From assembly GCA_036852015.1 (NCBI GenBank), contig JAANDG010000123.1, positions 241,959 to 305,958 of the forward strand: a DNA stretch of 64,000 bases, read 5' to 3'. This document shows, piece after piece, positions 22,709-34,700 of this stretch. This DNA is from Pelodera strongyloides (lineage: Eukaryota; Nematoda; Chromadorea; Rhabditida; Rhabditidae). A program made the position numbers and the translations under genes. A model generated the notes under the pieces. The model saw only the letters and a list, made by a program, of their open reading frames with translations, made no database searches and had not been told where the DNA came from. Each line of letters opens with the position of its first letter. The stretch's first letter is position 1.

Positions 22709-22800
22709 ATGGGGTATTATTATGCTGTTGGAAAAATACTACCCCTTTGTTGGGGGGTAGCATTTTTCCACTTGGGGTACCAAACTACCCTGGGGTAGTA
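22709..22800. repeat. Right part of the CTACCCCAA-type repeat
   Basis: Contains ACTACCCCT, TTGGGGGGTAG, CTTGGGGTACC and CTGGGGTAGTA. It continues the repeat at 15120-15214 that the LTR element split. Confidence 0.55.
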
Positions 22801-24840
22801 TTCTAAAATTTTACCGGACAAGTCGGTCTACTTCAGAGTCTTTGATTCAGAACACACAGCGGCGAGTTTCATGTTGCATTTTTTGCTAATTTTGGGTAGA
22901 ATTCTTGTCTTTCCTTCCTTAGCTATTTGTCGGAGATGCTGGTATAACTCGAATAAATTATAAATTCGAACTTTTTGGACATATCCAAAGACGTCGCGGT
23001 TTTTTTCCTGACGCATTAGCGTCAGTGTTGCGTGTGCAAAGACATAATTCACGGCAACCGACCTATTCCTGGGCAATGACGGGTTATAATTATGAACGAT
23101 GTCACTGAATTAATAATTTATAAATACCAGACGTGGTTGAGTTTTTTTAGACAGAACAGCAACGATACTTCTGTTTTTGACCACTTGGCGGCTTAAGCCG
23201 AAGCCTAAGTAAATTTTTTTCGAAAACCATTGGCAACTGAACGCCAACTAGTCGCCAAATGGTCGGTGTGTCACCAAATACTTTTTTTTGTGAAAACCAT
23301 CGGCTACATACGGCTTTTGGCACAACACCATTCTAAACTAATAAACCAACACAAGTTACCCTGTGATATTTTGGAAGAACCGGTGGTGGGATTTTTATAA
23401 CTTGTAACGCACTATTTCAATTTTCGTATAATTCAATGAGCAGCAGTGCTTCCAGATGAGCTGCCGACGATCTACCTGTCTCCCTCCTTCCTTCAACTTT
23501 TCCTCTGATGGACTCTCTCTCTCTCTCTCTCTCTCCCTCTCTCTCTTTCCTAACTTCTCAACATTTTCCACCATTGCGTGTAACACCAATGAATAAATAA
23601 AATGTTATGAATGGTATTGCATATTTAGCACCTGAGCCAACCTACACATATGATTGGGCAACACGCACATATGGAGACATATTGGCACTGGACTGGAAAC
23701 AGGCAACATCCGTCTGTTTTCTTTTTGTAGATCATTTCTCGATTTTTGTGTAGATCGTCTTTGTGCATTTCCTGTCATCTGCGTCATTACAGCAGCTTCA
23801 ATTAGGTTCAGGATGTTATGTGTAGTCCCAAAACCCAAAACACAGTGATAAAATCTTTTTATTTCAAACTATGTAACAGAATCATAAAAAAAATGTAGAA
23901 AACTGCGAATGGAGTTTGCAAGTGTGCTGAAAATTTACCGTAACTTGGAATTACACGAGAATATATTTTTTTCATTATATATGCAGGTTTCGTGCAGAAT
24001 ACGGTAGTATTGATAGAATCACACCAATTTTTTGGAATACTTGAAAAACTGTAAATTGCAGTGTTTCACAGTTTTCATTAATTTTGCGATACTATGGTTT
24101 TCTTAACTTCCAACCCTGCGGTCAGTTGCATGTCGTATAGTTCATATTTTCATCGCACATCAAAAAAAAAAAAACGCTTACGCTTCAAGAGCGTTATTCA
24201 ACGGTGAAAGTACAGATTCAACGTTTTGCTTATGACATATTCCGCAAAGGTACAGAGCAGTAGGCGACGAGTACCAGATGACAAATTGCTCGACATCTTG
24301 TACTCAAATGTTCCGTAATAGCAATGGTCTTCTTATCTAGAAGATTAATGATGACAACTTTCATCAATTCCCTATTTTTAGACTTTGTATCATTTCCCTG
24401 TGAAAACAAGATTTATCACTAATGTCTTACCGGAAATACGCAAAAAATACCACAAAACATTTTATTTTTTATCTTGCACTTATTGTTAGATATGAACTAT
24501 CCGAGTTCTATGCTATTCATAGCAGAATGCCTGTCGGTGCACTAATAGCGCACTATGGCAAATATTTAGATTTTAGATTTAATTAAACTATCTTTCGATT
24601 TGCTATTTTTGGGAACTTTAAAAAATAGACTGAGGTCAACTTACATACAAAATTGTCATTCAAATGTAATCTATAATCGTTTAAAACTTTTTTAATCGTT
24701 TGGGGTTTTTTTCTATAGAAAAAGAATCGGATAATATTTTGTACGATCAGTTTTTGAGAGTGAAAATAATATTTTTAAAGGGGAGGTCGCGTCGTGTTTT
24801 TTTCTTTAATAAAAAATGCCGTGTTTTGAAAACCACCTAT
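22801..24840. other. Gene-free stretch upstream of the EF-hand gene
   Basis: Holds a GGTCGCCAAATGG-type short repeat near 23165-23335 and a CT tract at 23515-23547. I see no splice-bounded coding exon. The EF-hand promoter should lie at the right end, but no motif is distinctive. Confidence 0.4.
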
Positions 24841-24855
24841 CATATTGCTTTATTC

Positions 24856-24905
24856 TTCTCAAATTTACAGTATCCCATTCAGTCAGGAAAACCTACAGTA
24901 CACCG
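24856..24905 (+). promoter_or_regulatory. Probable trans-splice acceptor and 5' leader of the EF-hand gene
   Basis: A good acceptor, TTCTCAAATTTACAG, ends at 24870 and is followed by a 35-nt leader and the ATG at 24906. No upstream coding exon is visible. Confidence 0.5.
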
Positions 24906-26427
24906 ATGCGAAATAACAAAATTGGCATAATGCCAATCACAAACGAGAACGGTACTCCGAATTGGACCCGGAGAGATAGTGATGCTTCTGTAGCTTCCGT
25001 ATCCGCGGGCTCCGCGTTCAGCAACAAGTCGGCTAGACAGAACTGGGAGGCACAGTATACCAAGTGAGTGAAATATAGAAAGCACTATTCGTAGACAGCT
25101 GTAGTTTGATAGTGATGTCTGAGGTATGGATATGACATTAGACCTGGGCTTCTAATGCCTTTTTTTCTCTAGAAAGGAGCTGAAGGAATGGCGACAGTTA
25201 TTCGGAATGTTTGATACAGATAATTCAGGTGAGTAAGAGAGCCAGAGAGACTGCAAGAGAGCCAGGGAGAGAGCCAGAGAGAGAGAGAGAGAGGTAGAGA
25301 TAGAGAGAAGGGAAAGAGGATAGGTTTTATATACTAGGTGCAATTGGTAACGAAGAGCTGAAAGAGGCGATGAAAAGTATAGGAATGGCAGCGAATGAAG
25401 CCGAGATCGATAACATAATCAGAGAGGTGAGCAGAGAGAGAGAGAGAGAGGGAGACAGAGATAGAGATAGAGAGAGAGAGAGCGAGTGAGAGAGAACAAC
25501 AGACGCAGAAAGAAAGGAGTGAAAGGGACAGAAAGAGAGAGACGAAAGGTAGAGAAGGGGAGATTAATAGCTGTGCTTATTGACCAGGTTGACGCCGACG
25601 GTAATGGCGAGATCGACCTCGAGGAGTTCTGTGCCTGCTTGAAGAAGAGTCAATCACTAGTGAAATCCACCAATGAGGAGTTGATCAAGGAGTGCTTCAT
25701 TGTGTTCGACCAAGATGGTAACGGAATTATAACGGAAAACGAGTTCAAGGTGAGAATTATGATTTCTTGAACATTTCCAGAGAAGTGAATAAACTCCGCC
25801 TTTTTACGCCGATTTTTACGCCGACGGTATACGCCGATAGCACGGGGGACAGAGCGAGTCACTTTAAAGTGAAATACCGGCCGGTTTTTGAAACACATCT
25901 CAAGTACGGAATTTCGCTTTAAAACTGCGTATTAGAATTTTCTACAGGAAAGTTGGAACGAACTAATGATAGGGAGCGTTGAAGGTTTAATCGTTTTCTA
26001 GATCTGAAGACCAAGTTTGCACAGATGATTAGGACCAAATAAACACTTCAGTGTGGTATTTCCAAGCAATTAGTCTCCATATTAGATTCATTCCAAATCC
26101 ATACTACTTCCATACTAGATCCATACTAGTCCCATAATATGCCCTAGGACATTTTCAGTACAAAGGAGATCGAAGACTTCTCAGGGGTTCTGTTTATATG
26201 GTCATATAATACAAGCAAATCGGGTATGACATCCTCATAAACCATAACTGTACCATGCCAATCCTACTAGATTTATCTAGAGCCAATAATTTCAGTACAT
26301 CGCCAAGGAAGTCGGCGGGTTCTCAGATGATCTGGCAGAAAAAGTGTTCAGAGAACTGGACGTCTCCTCCAATGGACATATCAGCGCAGATCAATTTGCA
26401 ACCGTAGTAGAAGACTACTTACTTACG
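24906..26427 (+). CDS. Calmodulin-like protein with four EF-hands
   Basis: Exons 24906-25063, 25173-25228, 25338-25426, 25588-25749 and 26296-26427, phases compatible, 199 codons so far. A Ser/Ala/Asn-rich N-terminus of about 53 residues precedes four EF-hands. Loop 1 is DTDNSGAIGNEE (67-78), loop 2 DADGNGEIDLEE (103-114) and loop 3 DQDGNGIITENE (142-153). Loop 4, DVSSNGHISADQ (177-188), has Gln at position 12, so it probably binds calcium poorly or not at all. A cytosolic calcium sensor is likely. The last exon is unresolved: in-phase candidates start at 26586 (long Arg/Glu tail), 26954 (three residues, HSI) and 27988 ([10 protein letters not shown]). GA tracts follow the donors of introns 2, 3 and 5. 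Confidence 0.88.
25245..25545 (+). repeat. GA tracts in introns 2 and 3 of the EF-hand gene
   Basis: GA-rich runs begin directly after the donors at 25229 and 25427. On the sense strand they are purine. Confidence 0.85.
25864..25922. mobile_element. MITE family A, internally deleted copy
   Basis: Only about 59 bp: TTAAAGTGAAATACCGGCCG at the left and GGAATTTCGCTTTAA at the right, TTAA at both ends. It lies in intron 4 of the EF-hand gene. Confidence 0.7.
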
Positions 26428-26436
26428 GTAAGTAAA

Positions 26437-26437
<1 letters not shown>

Positions 26438-26478
<41 letters not shown>

Positions 26479-26716
26479 GAAGAAAGGGAGAGAGAGAGAG
26501 GGAAAAGACGGAAGGCACCCAGACAAAAAATAATTCTACAAACTTAAGGAGCGACCCGAGACTCACTCAATGGATAAAATATCAGATGTGGTTCCGGAGG
26601 CACTGGAACCGAATTAGAGAGGGAGTTAGAGAGACAGAGAGATATAGAGAGATAGAGAGGGAGAGAAAGAGAGAGAGAGAGGGAGAGAAAGAGGGAGAGA
26701 GAGAGGGAGAGAGATA
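26438..26716 (+). repeat. GA tracts after the fifth EF-hand exon
   Basis: The run 26438-26505 starts about 10 bp after the donor at 26428. A second set covers 26620-26716. Arg/Glu frames here are low complexity. Confidence 0.85.
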
Positions 26717-26773
26717 GCCATGATTTTCCCGACAAACTAATTTGTAATTTGTTTCATAATGGATTTTGTCAAT

Positions 26774-26792
26774 ACTAGGTAGTCTCTGCTGC
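26774..26792 (+). promoter_or_regulatory. Possible trans-splice acceptor before the NETO start
   Basis: GTCAATACTAG ends at 26777-26778, 15 nt before the proposed ATG at 26793. Supportive but not strong, because the first exon itself is tentative. Confidence 0.3.
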
Positions 26793-28667
26793 ATGAAAAG
26801 TCCTGTAGCTTCCCCATTTTACCTCTACTTTTATCTAATATACGGGTGAAAACCACGAAATGCTTCATTTGCTTGTTTATTTGTTCCGTTTGCATGCTAT
26901 TTGTATACTTTGAATAAATGGTGCTAATGGTGTCGATTTTGTTTTTTTTCAAGCACTCGATCTAGAAAGTTCTGAGGCCGTATTCACCAACACGCAGGGA
27001 GCCTTTCCTGGCCTCCCCAGGGAGCTAAAGAGCGTGAGAGCAGAATAGATTCAGAGTGCTCGTGAGCCTAGGGAGGGCTCCCAGCGTGTTGGTGAATACG
27101 GCCTCTAAATGAGAACAAAGAATTCAATAATGACGACATTGGGTCCCACATGTCATTTCTAGAGCTAAATGTACAAGTTGTTCATCAAAAAAAAGTTTAA
27201 AAAAAGTTTAGAAAAAAGAAAAGATGTTGTGTTAATTGCTCATTGATCCCTTAGCTTCACCATACTATACTATGCATATATTTCCCCCATTCAGTTAATT
27301 CCAAAGACAACAAATTCTCCCTAATTAATTTTGAGTCAAATAGACTGGCCATGAAAATGTATTATATGTCAAAGTCCATTGAGTCAGAAAACGACTTGAG
27401 TTAGATTTTTATTGTAATTTACAACTATTAATTAGGCTATTTTTTCCTGTTGCTTTCATGTTACATATAAAAATAAGCTCAAAGATTAAAGGGACAGGCC
27501 CATCAAAGTAAACCTATATTTACGATTCGTTCATAATGATTATAAAGCAATTTTATTACAATATATACAAACCAAAGTTCACCTTCATTCACCCTGGGAA
27601 ACTTTATTCCGATGCACTCAACGCATATGTATACCGTAAAACGGAAATTTCCAAGCTGCCTATGCAAATTTATCGTAAAATTAGACTGCGATCAAAATTT
27701 GCGTATACGGCTTTGAAATCTGCAGCTTTATGGTATACATATGAGTTGAGCGCATCGGAAAAAAGTGTCCCAGCCCAGGGTGAATGAAGGTGAAATTTGG
27801 TTTGTATATATTGTAATAAAAATGCTTTGTAAACAGTATGAACATCTCGTAAACATAGGTTTAATTTGACGGGCCTGTCCCTTTCAGTGTCTACCATATT
27901 GAAACAACATAGGCATGGATTTTATCACTTTCCATAATTTTCCACCATTTTCGTTAACGTTCCGTCATTTCCCATTTCATTTCCCAGCACTCAGCAGCGC
28001 CCTCCTCAATTGCTAAATAGATTGGACAGCGGACGATTGGACTGTGTTTATCCAACGTTTTCCCCAGAGGCATTGGGCATGGATCCAGAAATCATTGCGA
28101 GAAATTGGGAAATTCTACCCAGAATATTGGGTAAATTAAGGGAGGAGGCTCACTAGGATTGGCACCTTTTTTGATAGTATTTTCTAGTGATAAATCATTC
28201 ACAGTGCTTACATTATCTTTGCTCCCCGAGGTAGGAGAGCATGTTCAAAAAGCTAACACTGGGTTACCGCGCATCCGTAGCTGTTATAAGCGGAAGATAG
28301 CGTGACAGGGTTAGAGGTTAGAGGTGTAGGGATTGTTATAATAATAAAGGTTTGTTGATTACACAAATAACATATAATCAAAAGGCAACCTAAGACGGCA
28401 ATGCGTATAAACACCTCCCATACTGACAAGGGGCCATAATTGTTGTGATAGACAGAGGGTGATAAAAGGGCCCTGTATCTTCTCAAGAATATGGGTGGTA
28501 CAGAATTGAGTGAATATATTCTACGAAGGAGAATTATTGCATGCAATATTTGCACTGTGATAAAGTTGCCTCAAAATTTGCGCGACGTGCAATTACGTAC
28601 GGCTCTCGGACTTCAAAACATTTCAAGGGGAATTTTGCAGACTTAGTTCCTCTTTTTTTTCCAGTCC

Positions 28668-28706
<39 letters not shown>

Positions 28707-31700
28707 ATTCAATTCCCACATCATATTTTGATGTCATTTCAATTCCTCGTTGTTTTTTTTCCTCATTGCCTTTATTGTTATAGTTTTGAAGATGTGCATT
28801 ATATTTTTCTCTTCCACTCTCTCTCTCTCTCTCTCTCTCCTTCTCTATCTCTCTCAATCTCTTTCGTTTTTTTCAGTACGACGTCTCTGTCAGAATACAT
28901 GTTATCCTGAAGTGTCTTCGTCATCTTTTCCGTCTGGTGTCTCTCTGAGGATACGTGTAATTCTGTACTCTCTCCTCATCCGTAACTACATTTAAATTCC
29001 GCGTCCTCTATCAGAAAGAGTGCTTTTCAGTAGTACTCCTTCCCTCTTTCCCAATTTCCGAGTCCTCAACTACCCCATCAATTCGGAAGCCACAAATTGA
29101 TATCCCGTTTTATTATTAAATGGGCCATGGAGTTTAGGCCTATAATAATAGTCCAGTAGTCCTCTGTTTTGTGCAATGTTTTTTCTATTCTATTTTGTTA
29201 AGCTCTCATTCGCGTTTCGTTTTGGAAGAGGTTAATGTTACGCTACTTTGTAGGTTGTAGTTCCGAAAAAGTTCCCTGGCGTAAAGCTCAGAGGCACATA
29301 GGGAGCCCTCCCTAGGCACACGTACGCTCTGAATCTCTTCGGCTCTCGCACTCTTTAGCTCCCTGGGGAGGCCAGGGAGGGCTCCCTGCGTGTTGTTGAA
29401 AACGGTCTCAGGATTTTGTGGACTGCGGGTTGTTTTTAAACTTTTTATCTTTTCAGAATACTTCCATGTTTGAATGAATGGCTTTCTATGCTTCTTCCTA
29501 TACACTTTTTACACAGGTGAATTTTTTTAATAATCTGCAATTATCTTTTTTTTAATGGAGCCACTGATGCACTGATATTGACTTAATTTTCAGAAATACC
29601 GAAATAAGTTTTTTGAAACGTATCGTGGACAACTGAATTCTTAAGTAGGTATGCTAATTTGCTCGAATTAGCTCGATTTTTTATTCTAATTTATGTTCAT
29701 TTGCATAAGCTGCATAAAAATGCTGCTGTACTCGATGTGTTTCAAAAACCGACCGGTAGGTATTTCGCTTTAAAATATTTTCCTTCCTAAGTTTTGTCTA
29801 AATGAGATACTCTGGCTAACTGTTATTTTATTTTATTTTAAATCTGGTCCCTTACTTACTTACCATTAGCTTTAAGTTTTTTTTTTTGAAGTTTGCGTTC
29901 TTGTCTGTCTACGATAAAATCTAATATAAGCCGCGTAGACAGACAGGAGACTTGAGTTTTGCTTTCGCGTCAAAACCCTAATTTTTAAATGAGGTTGACA
30001 GGGCTGCGACAACAACACATCAACTGTCCTTTAGTTTTAAAGTAAATGGCGAAATTTAAATTCAAGAAGTATATAAGTATCTAATCCGTAGAAATAGTTC
30101 TTCCTTGGTATATGCTACATAGAATACGAAAGTTAGTGAAGTCGCCAGAAAGGTGCATTCGGCAATGCTGCCCGGGGTAAAACTGTTCCAGTTGGCGCGG
30201 CGCACCTGTGGCGCAAAATTGTGCGCCACAGGTGTGCCATGATTTCGCCGCGCACATTTCCTGCCCTATGTACATGGTAATGCGCTCTACTAAAACATCG
30301 AAGGAAAAATACATACAAAACACAGCGTCACAGTATCCTAGGGTAATCACTCCAAAAAATGCATGACCAAAACACAAAACACATTCATTTAATCCCTAGA
30401 CCACCTAGTGCGAAAAAATGACATCTTTGAATTCCAACCGTGAGATTCTACCTCCTCAAAATTTGTCCCACGTTTTTGCCTGTAAATGGATTGCCTGAAG
30501 TCTGAGCCCTGAAAAAAAAATCATAAAATAATCAGCGGATATGCAAATGGAAACCCATTAGAAAGGCAACAAATACTTGTATTTGTCTTTTTATTGTCCT
30601 CATTCAGAAGTCTCAGCCTCGTCCAAGTTCCCCGAAGGATGTGAGTCCTTCTACGGTCAAGGACTGGAATCGTTCACTGCGTTCTCCACTCCCAACTATC
30701 CGTCCCCGTACCCGCCAAGTCAGGACTGCGTCCGGGTCGTTCCCGCTAGGCCCGGTTACGATATCATCGTCAAATTCGACTTTTTCTTTCAGGTAATAAC
30801 TTGATTTTAAAGTATGCAGGGCTCAATCTTTATAAAGAAGGGAAACTGAGTGTTGTGGCGGTCTATAACCTTTTTCATCGACCCGGCCCTTTAAATATGG
30901 TAGCTTGTCTAGTATTATCTGTTTTGCTTTAGATCCTTGTAGTTGTAACACTATTTTATGTAACGAAGAGTGCTCATGAGAGATTTTTGGCCGTGAGTCA
31001 AAACAATTTTTGTCGTTGCAAACAACTGACACTGAACCGAAGTCAATCAACAAATGAATGAAGTCAAAATCCATTTATTTTGTAAATCACTGATTTAAAG
31101 GTAGAGAGTTCATATGCATCGTCAACGCGGTCTTCTTCTCCCGTGCACGCCAACTGTCCCAACGATTTTGTGGTAAATTTCATCTTCGTTCATTGACCAT
31201 CATTTTCATTGAAGACCCACTACTTCTACGCATTCCAACTAATTGCAAGCAAGAAGTCTTTTTGACCTCAAGATGATATAATAAACAAATATCTTACCTG
31301 TAGATAATAGTGTATAACTGATTTGTAACTAATAACTCATGTGCTTCCAGGAGTTTCGAGACGGTCGCTATGGTTTCTCTCCGTTAATCGGTCGTTTCTG
31401 CGGGATGGAAGTGCCTAAAGAAGAGATACGAGCACGTTCAGGTAAATAAATCTTCTATATATAAGTTTATCAGTCTAAATATTATTAATACTATTAAATT
31501 AGTAATAAATTAGTTATATTAATAATACCGATAATATAAAGGAAACTAATACAAGATAGGCGCACGGTGACAATTAGTTTTGTCTTTCGCATCTTTATTA
31601 TAAATGTCATCGGTATTGTATGTGTGCGGTACAGCTTTTTCTCACACTCTTTATGCGCGGCGGTCTGTCTTTTTATTTGCCGGAATATAACTGACGAGAT

Positions 31701-34700
31701 AATAAACTAAGATATTATAGCGCGGGGGTAACTGATAGATAACTACAAAAATTAAGTTTTAAAATTTCCTTTTCTGAAAGTTTGATATTTTTATCAGGAT
31801 ACTTGTGGATGCGCTTCCACTCAGACGATCTGCTAGAATATAAAGGGTTTCATGCGAGTTACGAAATGGTCAAAAGCAAGGAGAAGACTCTGAAGCCTGA
31901 CGGTAATTTATTAACATTTTTTGGCCATTTTCGCGCCAGGTTATCGCGGCTTACCTGTCGAGTTTCGACAGTAACGATAGCAGCACGCTCTGGCGAGAAC
32001 TTGGCTACGGTCTGGCGCAGGCTAGGCTAAAGAAAAATTGTGCGTTCCAAAAACACCAGGAACAGAGCTATGGATGTTCGATATCTGGCCGGCTGCACTG
32101 AACGTGACGCAACCAATCTCCTTATTATATAAAAGAGTAACTGTAGCGTACGTTACGGAAGCATAATTCGAATAAATTGTTCCGCTTCGGATATAAAAAA
32201 GTGCTGCCGCTCAATTTACAATATTCTCATGTAAAAGTTCATTCGTAAAGATTTTCATATACATAACAGACGTTTAATAAGTATGGAAAGACGCCTCAAG
32301 CGGCGTAGCCGTCTGGTAATCAAGTAATATAGCAAAAGTTAATTATCATAGCCTGTTATTTGCAGATTGTCATGCAGAATTGACAGGTTCATTTGATGGA
32401 ATACTTGATTCGTCAACACTACCGGCAGTATCGGTAGGTCTTTTACACTGTTCTAATTTTACCGAGAGAAATTCCCTTATCGATTGCACCCTATAGATTT
32501 TGCAGAAATCCAGTCTACAGAAAGCTACGGTGACCTATAAATGTTTTGCAGATAGTGAAAATAAAAAATAATGGGCTTTCCAAGTATCCCAAGCATTCGG
32601 TGTGAATCTGTCAATACTACCGTATGTATAATAAGAAAAATTTAAAAAAAGTTCTCGTGTTCCAATGCACGGTAAACTTTCAGTATACTTGGAAATCCCA
32701 TAAAGCTTCTAAATTTGCCTATATCACAGGCCGCAAACTCGTCTCAAAGCCTGGAGTGTGTGTGGCGGGTCGAGGTGCCGGCGCCTACTTCTGCCGCCCT
32801 ATTCATCGAACAATTTCAATTGACAAATCCGAATAATTGCGACGACAACTTTGTGGAAGTCTATGCGGGCACCACTGGGGATCGGCCGTTGCGAAGGTTT
32901 GGAAACCTTTTCTTACGTTGCCGTGAACTCGCTGCGCACCCCGCGGATGTTCGCACTCATTTCTCTCGCAAAACAAGCAAGCACTACAATCTGTGAGACG
33001 ATGATGCGTCACGGGTAACCAAAGAAAAGTTTTAATTGTACCCCATAGTCGCCTACAGTCGCCTACTTTTGGCGCACGCTTGGCACAAACTAGACGGTGG
33101 ACCGCTGTACATACCGAATACGAATACTATGCTTAAACCAAGAAATGTCCTTTTTCAGATTCTGCGGCATGTCTGCGTCTAATCTTTTTGCCACGTCTTC
33201 GGTGCTCTTTGTTCGTCTCTTCGTCTCTCGTGCCTCTTTTCTCTCGACTACAAAAGTTCGCGCTATCTACTCGTCGTATGCTAGGTGTAAGTATCTAAAA
33301 AATTTATATGCTAGGAGGTGTATGATGGAGAGCATGGTTATTTTAAATGTGGAACTAGTATTACTCCTCAAGGAAGATTGAGAAAACCGGCACAATGAAA
33401 GATAAATCACAGGATAGGTAGAGTAATATAGCGCAGGCCTCGAAATAGGCACACGTTTACTCTACCCCCATATGTTTCCATCTCTCTCTATCTCTCTCTC
33501 TCTCTCTCGCTCTCTCCCTCCCCTCTCTCGCTCTCTCACTAAAAGTCTATATTTCAGTCAAGAACTGTTCCGCGTTAGGAATGTTCACTTGTGGCGACGA
33601 GAATTGCCTCCCCCTATCGTTGAAGTGTAACGGAAGACCCAATTGTGCATACGGAACTGATGAGATGACGTGTAGCACCGGTAAGCTTTTATGCTAATTT
33701 TTTGCTGTGTGGGCGGAGCTTAACCAGCTCGAATTTTATGTCAAGCTAAGCCCACACGCGATGCTTACAGTGTACACGATCTACTTTAGAATTGCGGACT
33801 AGAGAAAATGACAAAGTACCTGACAACTGTTTGTTTAATTATGCTAATTGCTTTCAGCTCGGAGCGGTCTCCTCCAGTTTATCTCGGCTGGTCCGGCTCC
33901 TCTGGTGATACTTGTTGTGCTGGTCGCCATTGTTGTCGTCGTCATTTACCTATTAACATTCCAAACGAGCAGTTGCACGGAGACACGACCTAATACAAGG
34001 TAATTAATATTCTATTATTGGTTTAAAGGGAAATACCGGTCGGTTTTTGAAACGCATCGAGTAGACCATCATTCGAATGCAGTCTATGCAAACGAACATA
34101 AATTGGAATAAAAATCGAGCTAAATTCGAGCAAATTAGCATAATTACGTAAGAATTCAGTTGTCCATGATGCGTTTAAAAAACCGGCCGGTATTTCGCTT
34201 TAATCTTTTTTAACCGAACACTCCTCCTAAGGCTCTCCCACCCTAACCCGAAGATATGGCGCTTCGCAAAGTGATAGTACGGATTTTAAAGCGATATAAC
34301 GACTGGTTGTTGATATTCTGAACGGCTGCATTCCATATGTTACATGCAAATTAATATCTTCAGACTCAAAAATCGCGCAGTACAGTATTAGCTAAGTAAT
34401 CTGCATGCACTACATCGGAATACCGCGTCCGGCATACGCTTCCAAATCGGCTATCATACGGCTTCAAAGCGAAATGCTGGCCCCTTTGGAAAATTTGCAT
34501 ATGATAAGCAAATCCTATGTATCCTATGCTAATTTTGTACGATCGTCCACGGCAATCGTACAAAATTAGCATAGGATACCATATGCAACTTTTCCAAAGA
34601 GACTAGCATTTCGCTTTAAGTATAAAATAACACTATTTCACTATGTTATGTGGACCGAGACCAGTAGCACAAAACTTGGTAGTAAATAAGTAAATTCAGA

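Noticed and set aside
30081..30377. 98-codon minus-strand frame
   Set aside because: Lies in a NETO intron around a GGCGCGGC / GCGCCAC inverted repeat; no domain or splice support.
32897..32996. Open frame continuing past the NETO CUB2 exon
   Set aside because: The donor at 32897 joins in phase to exon 33159, which restores the expected RFCG motif of CUB2; the read-through is intron.
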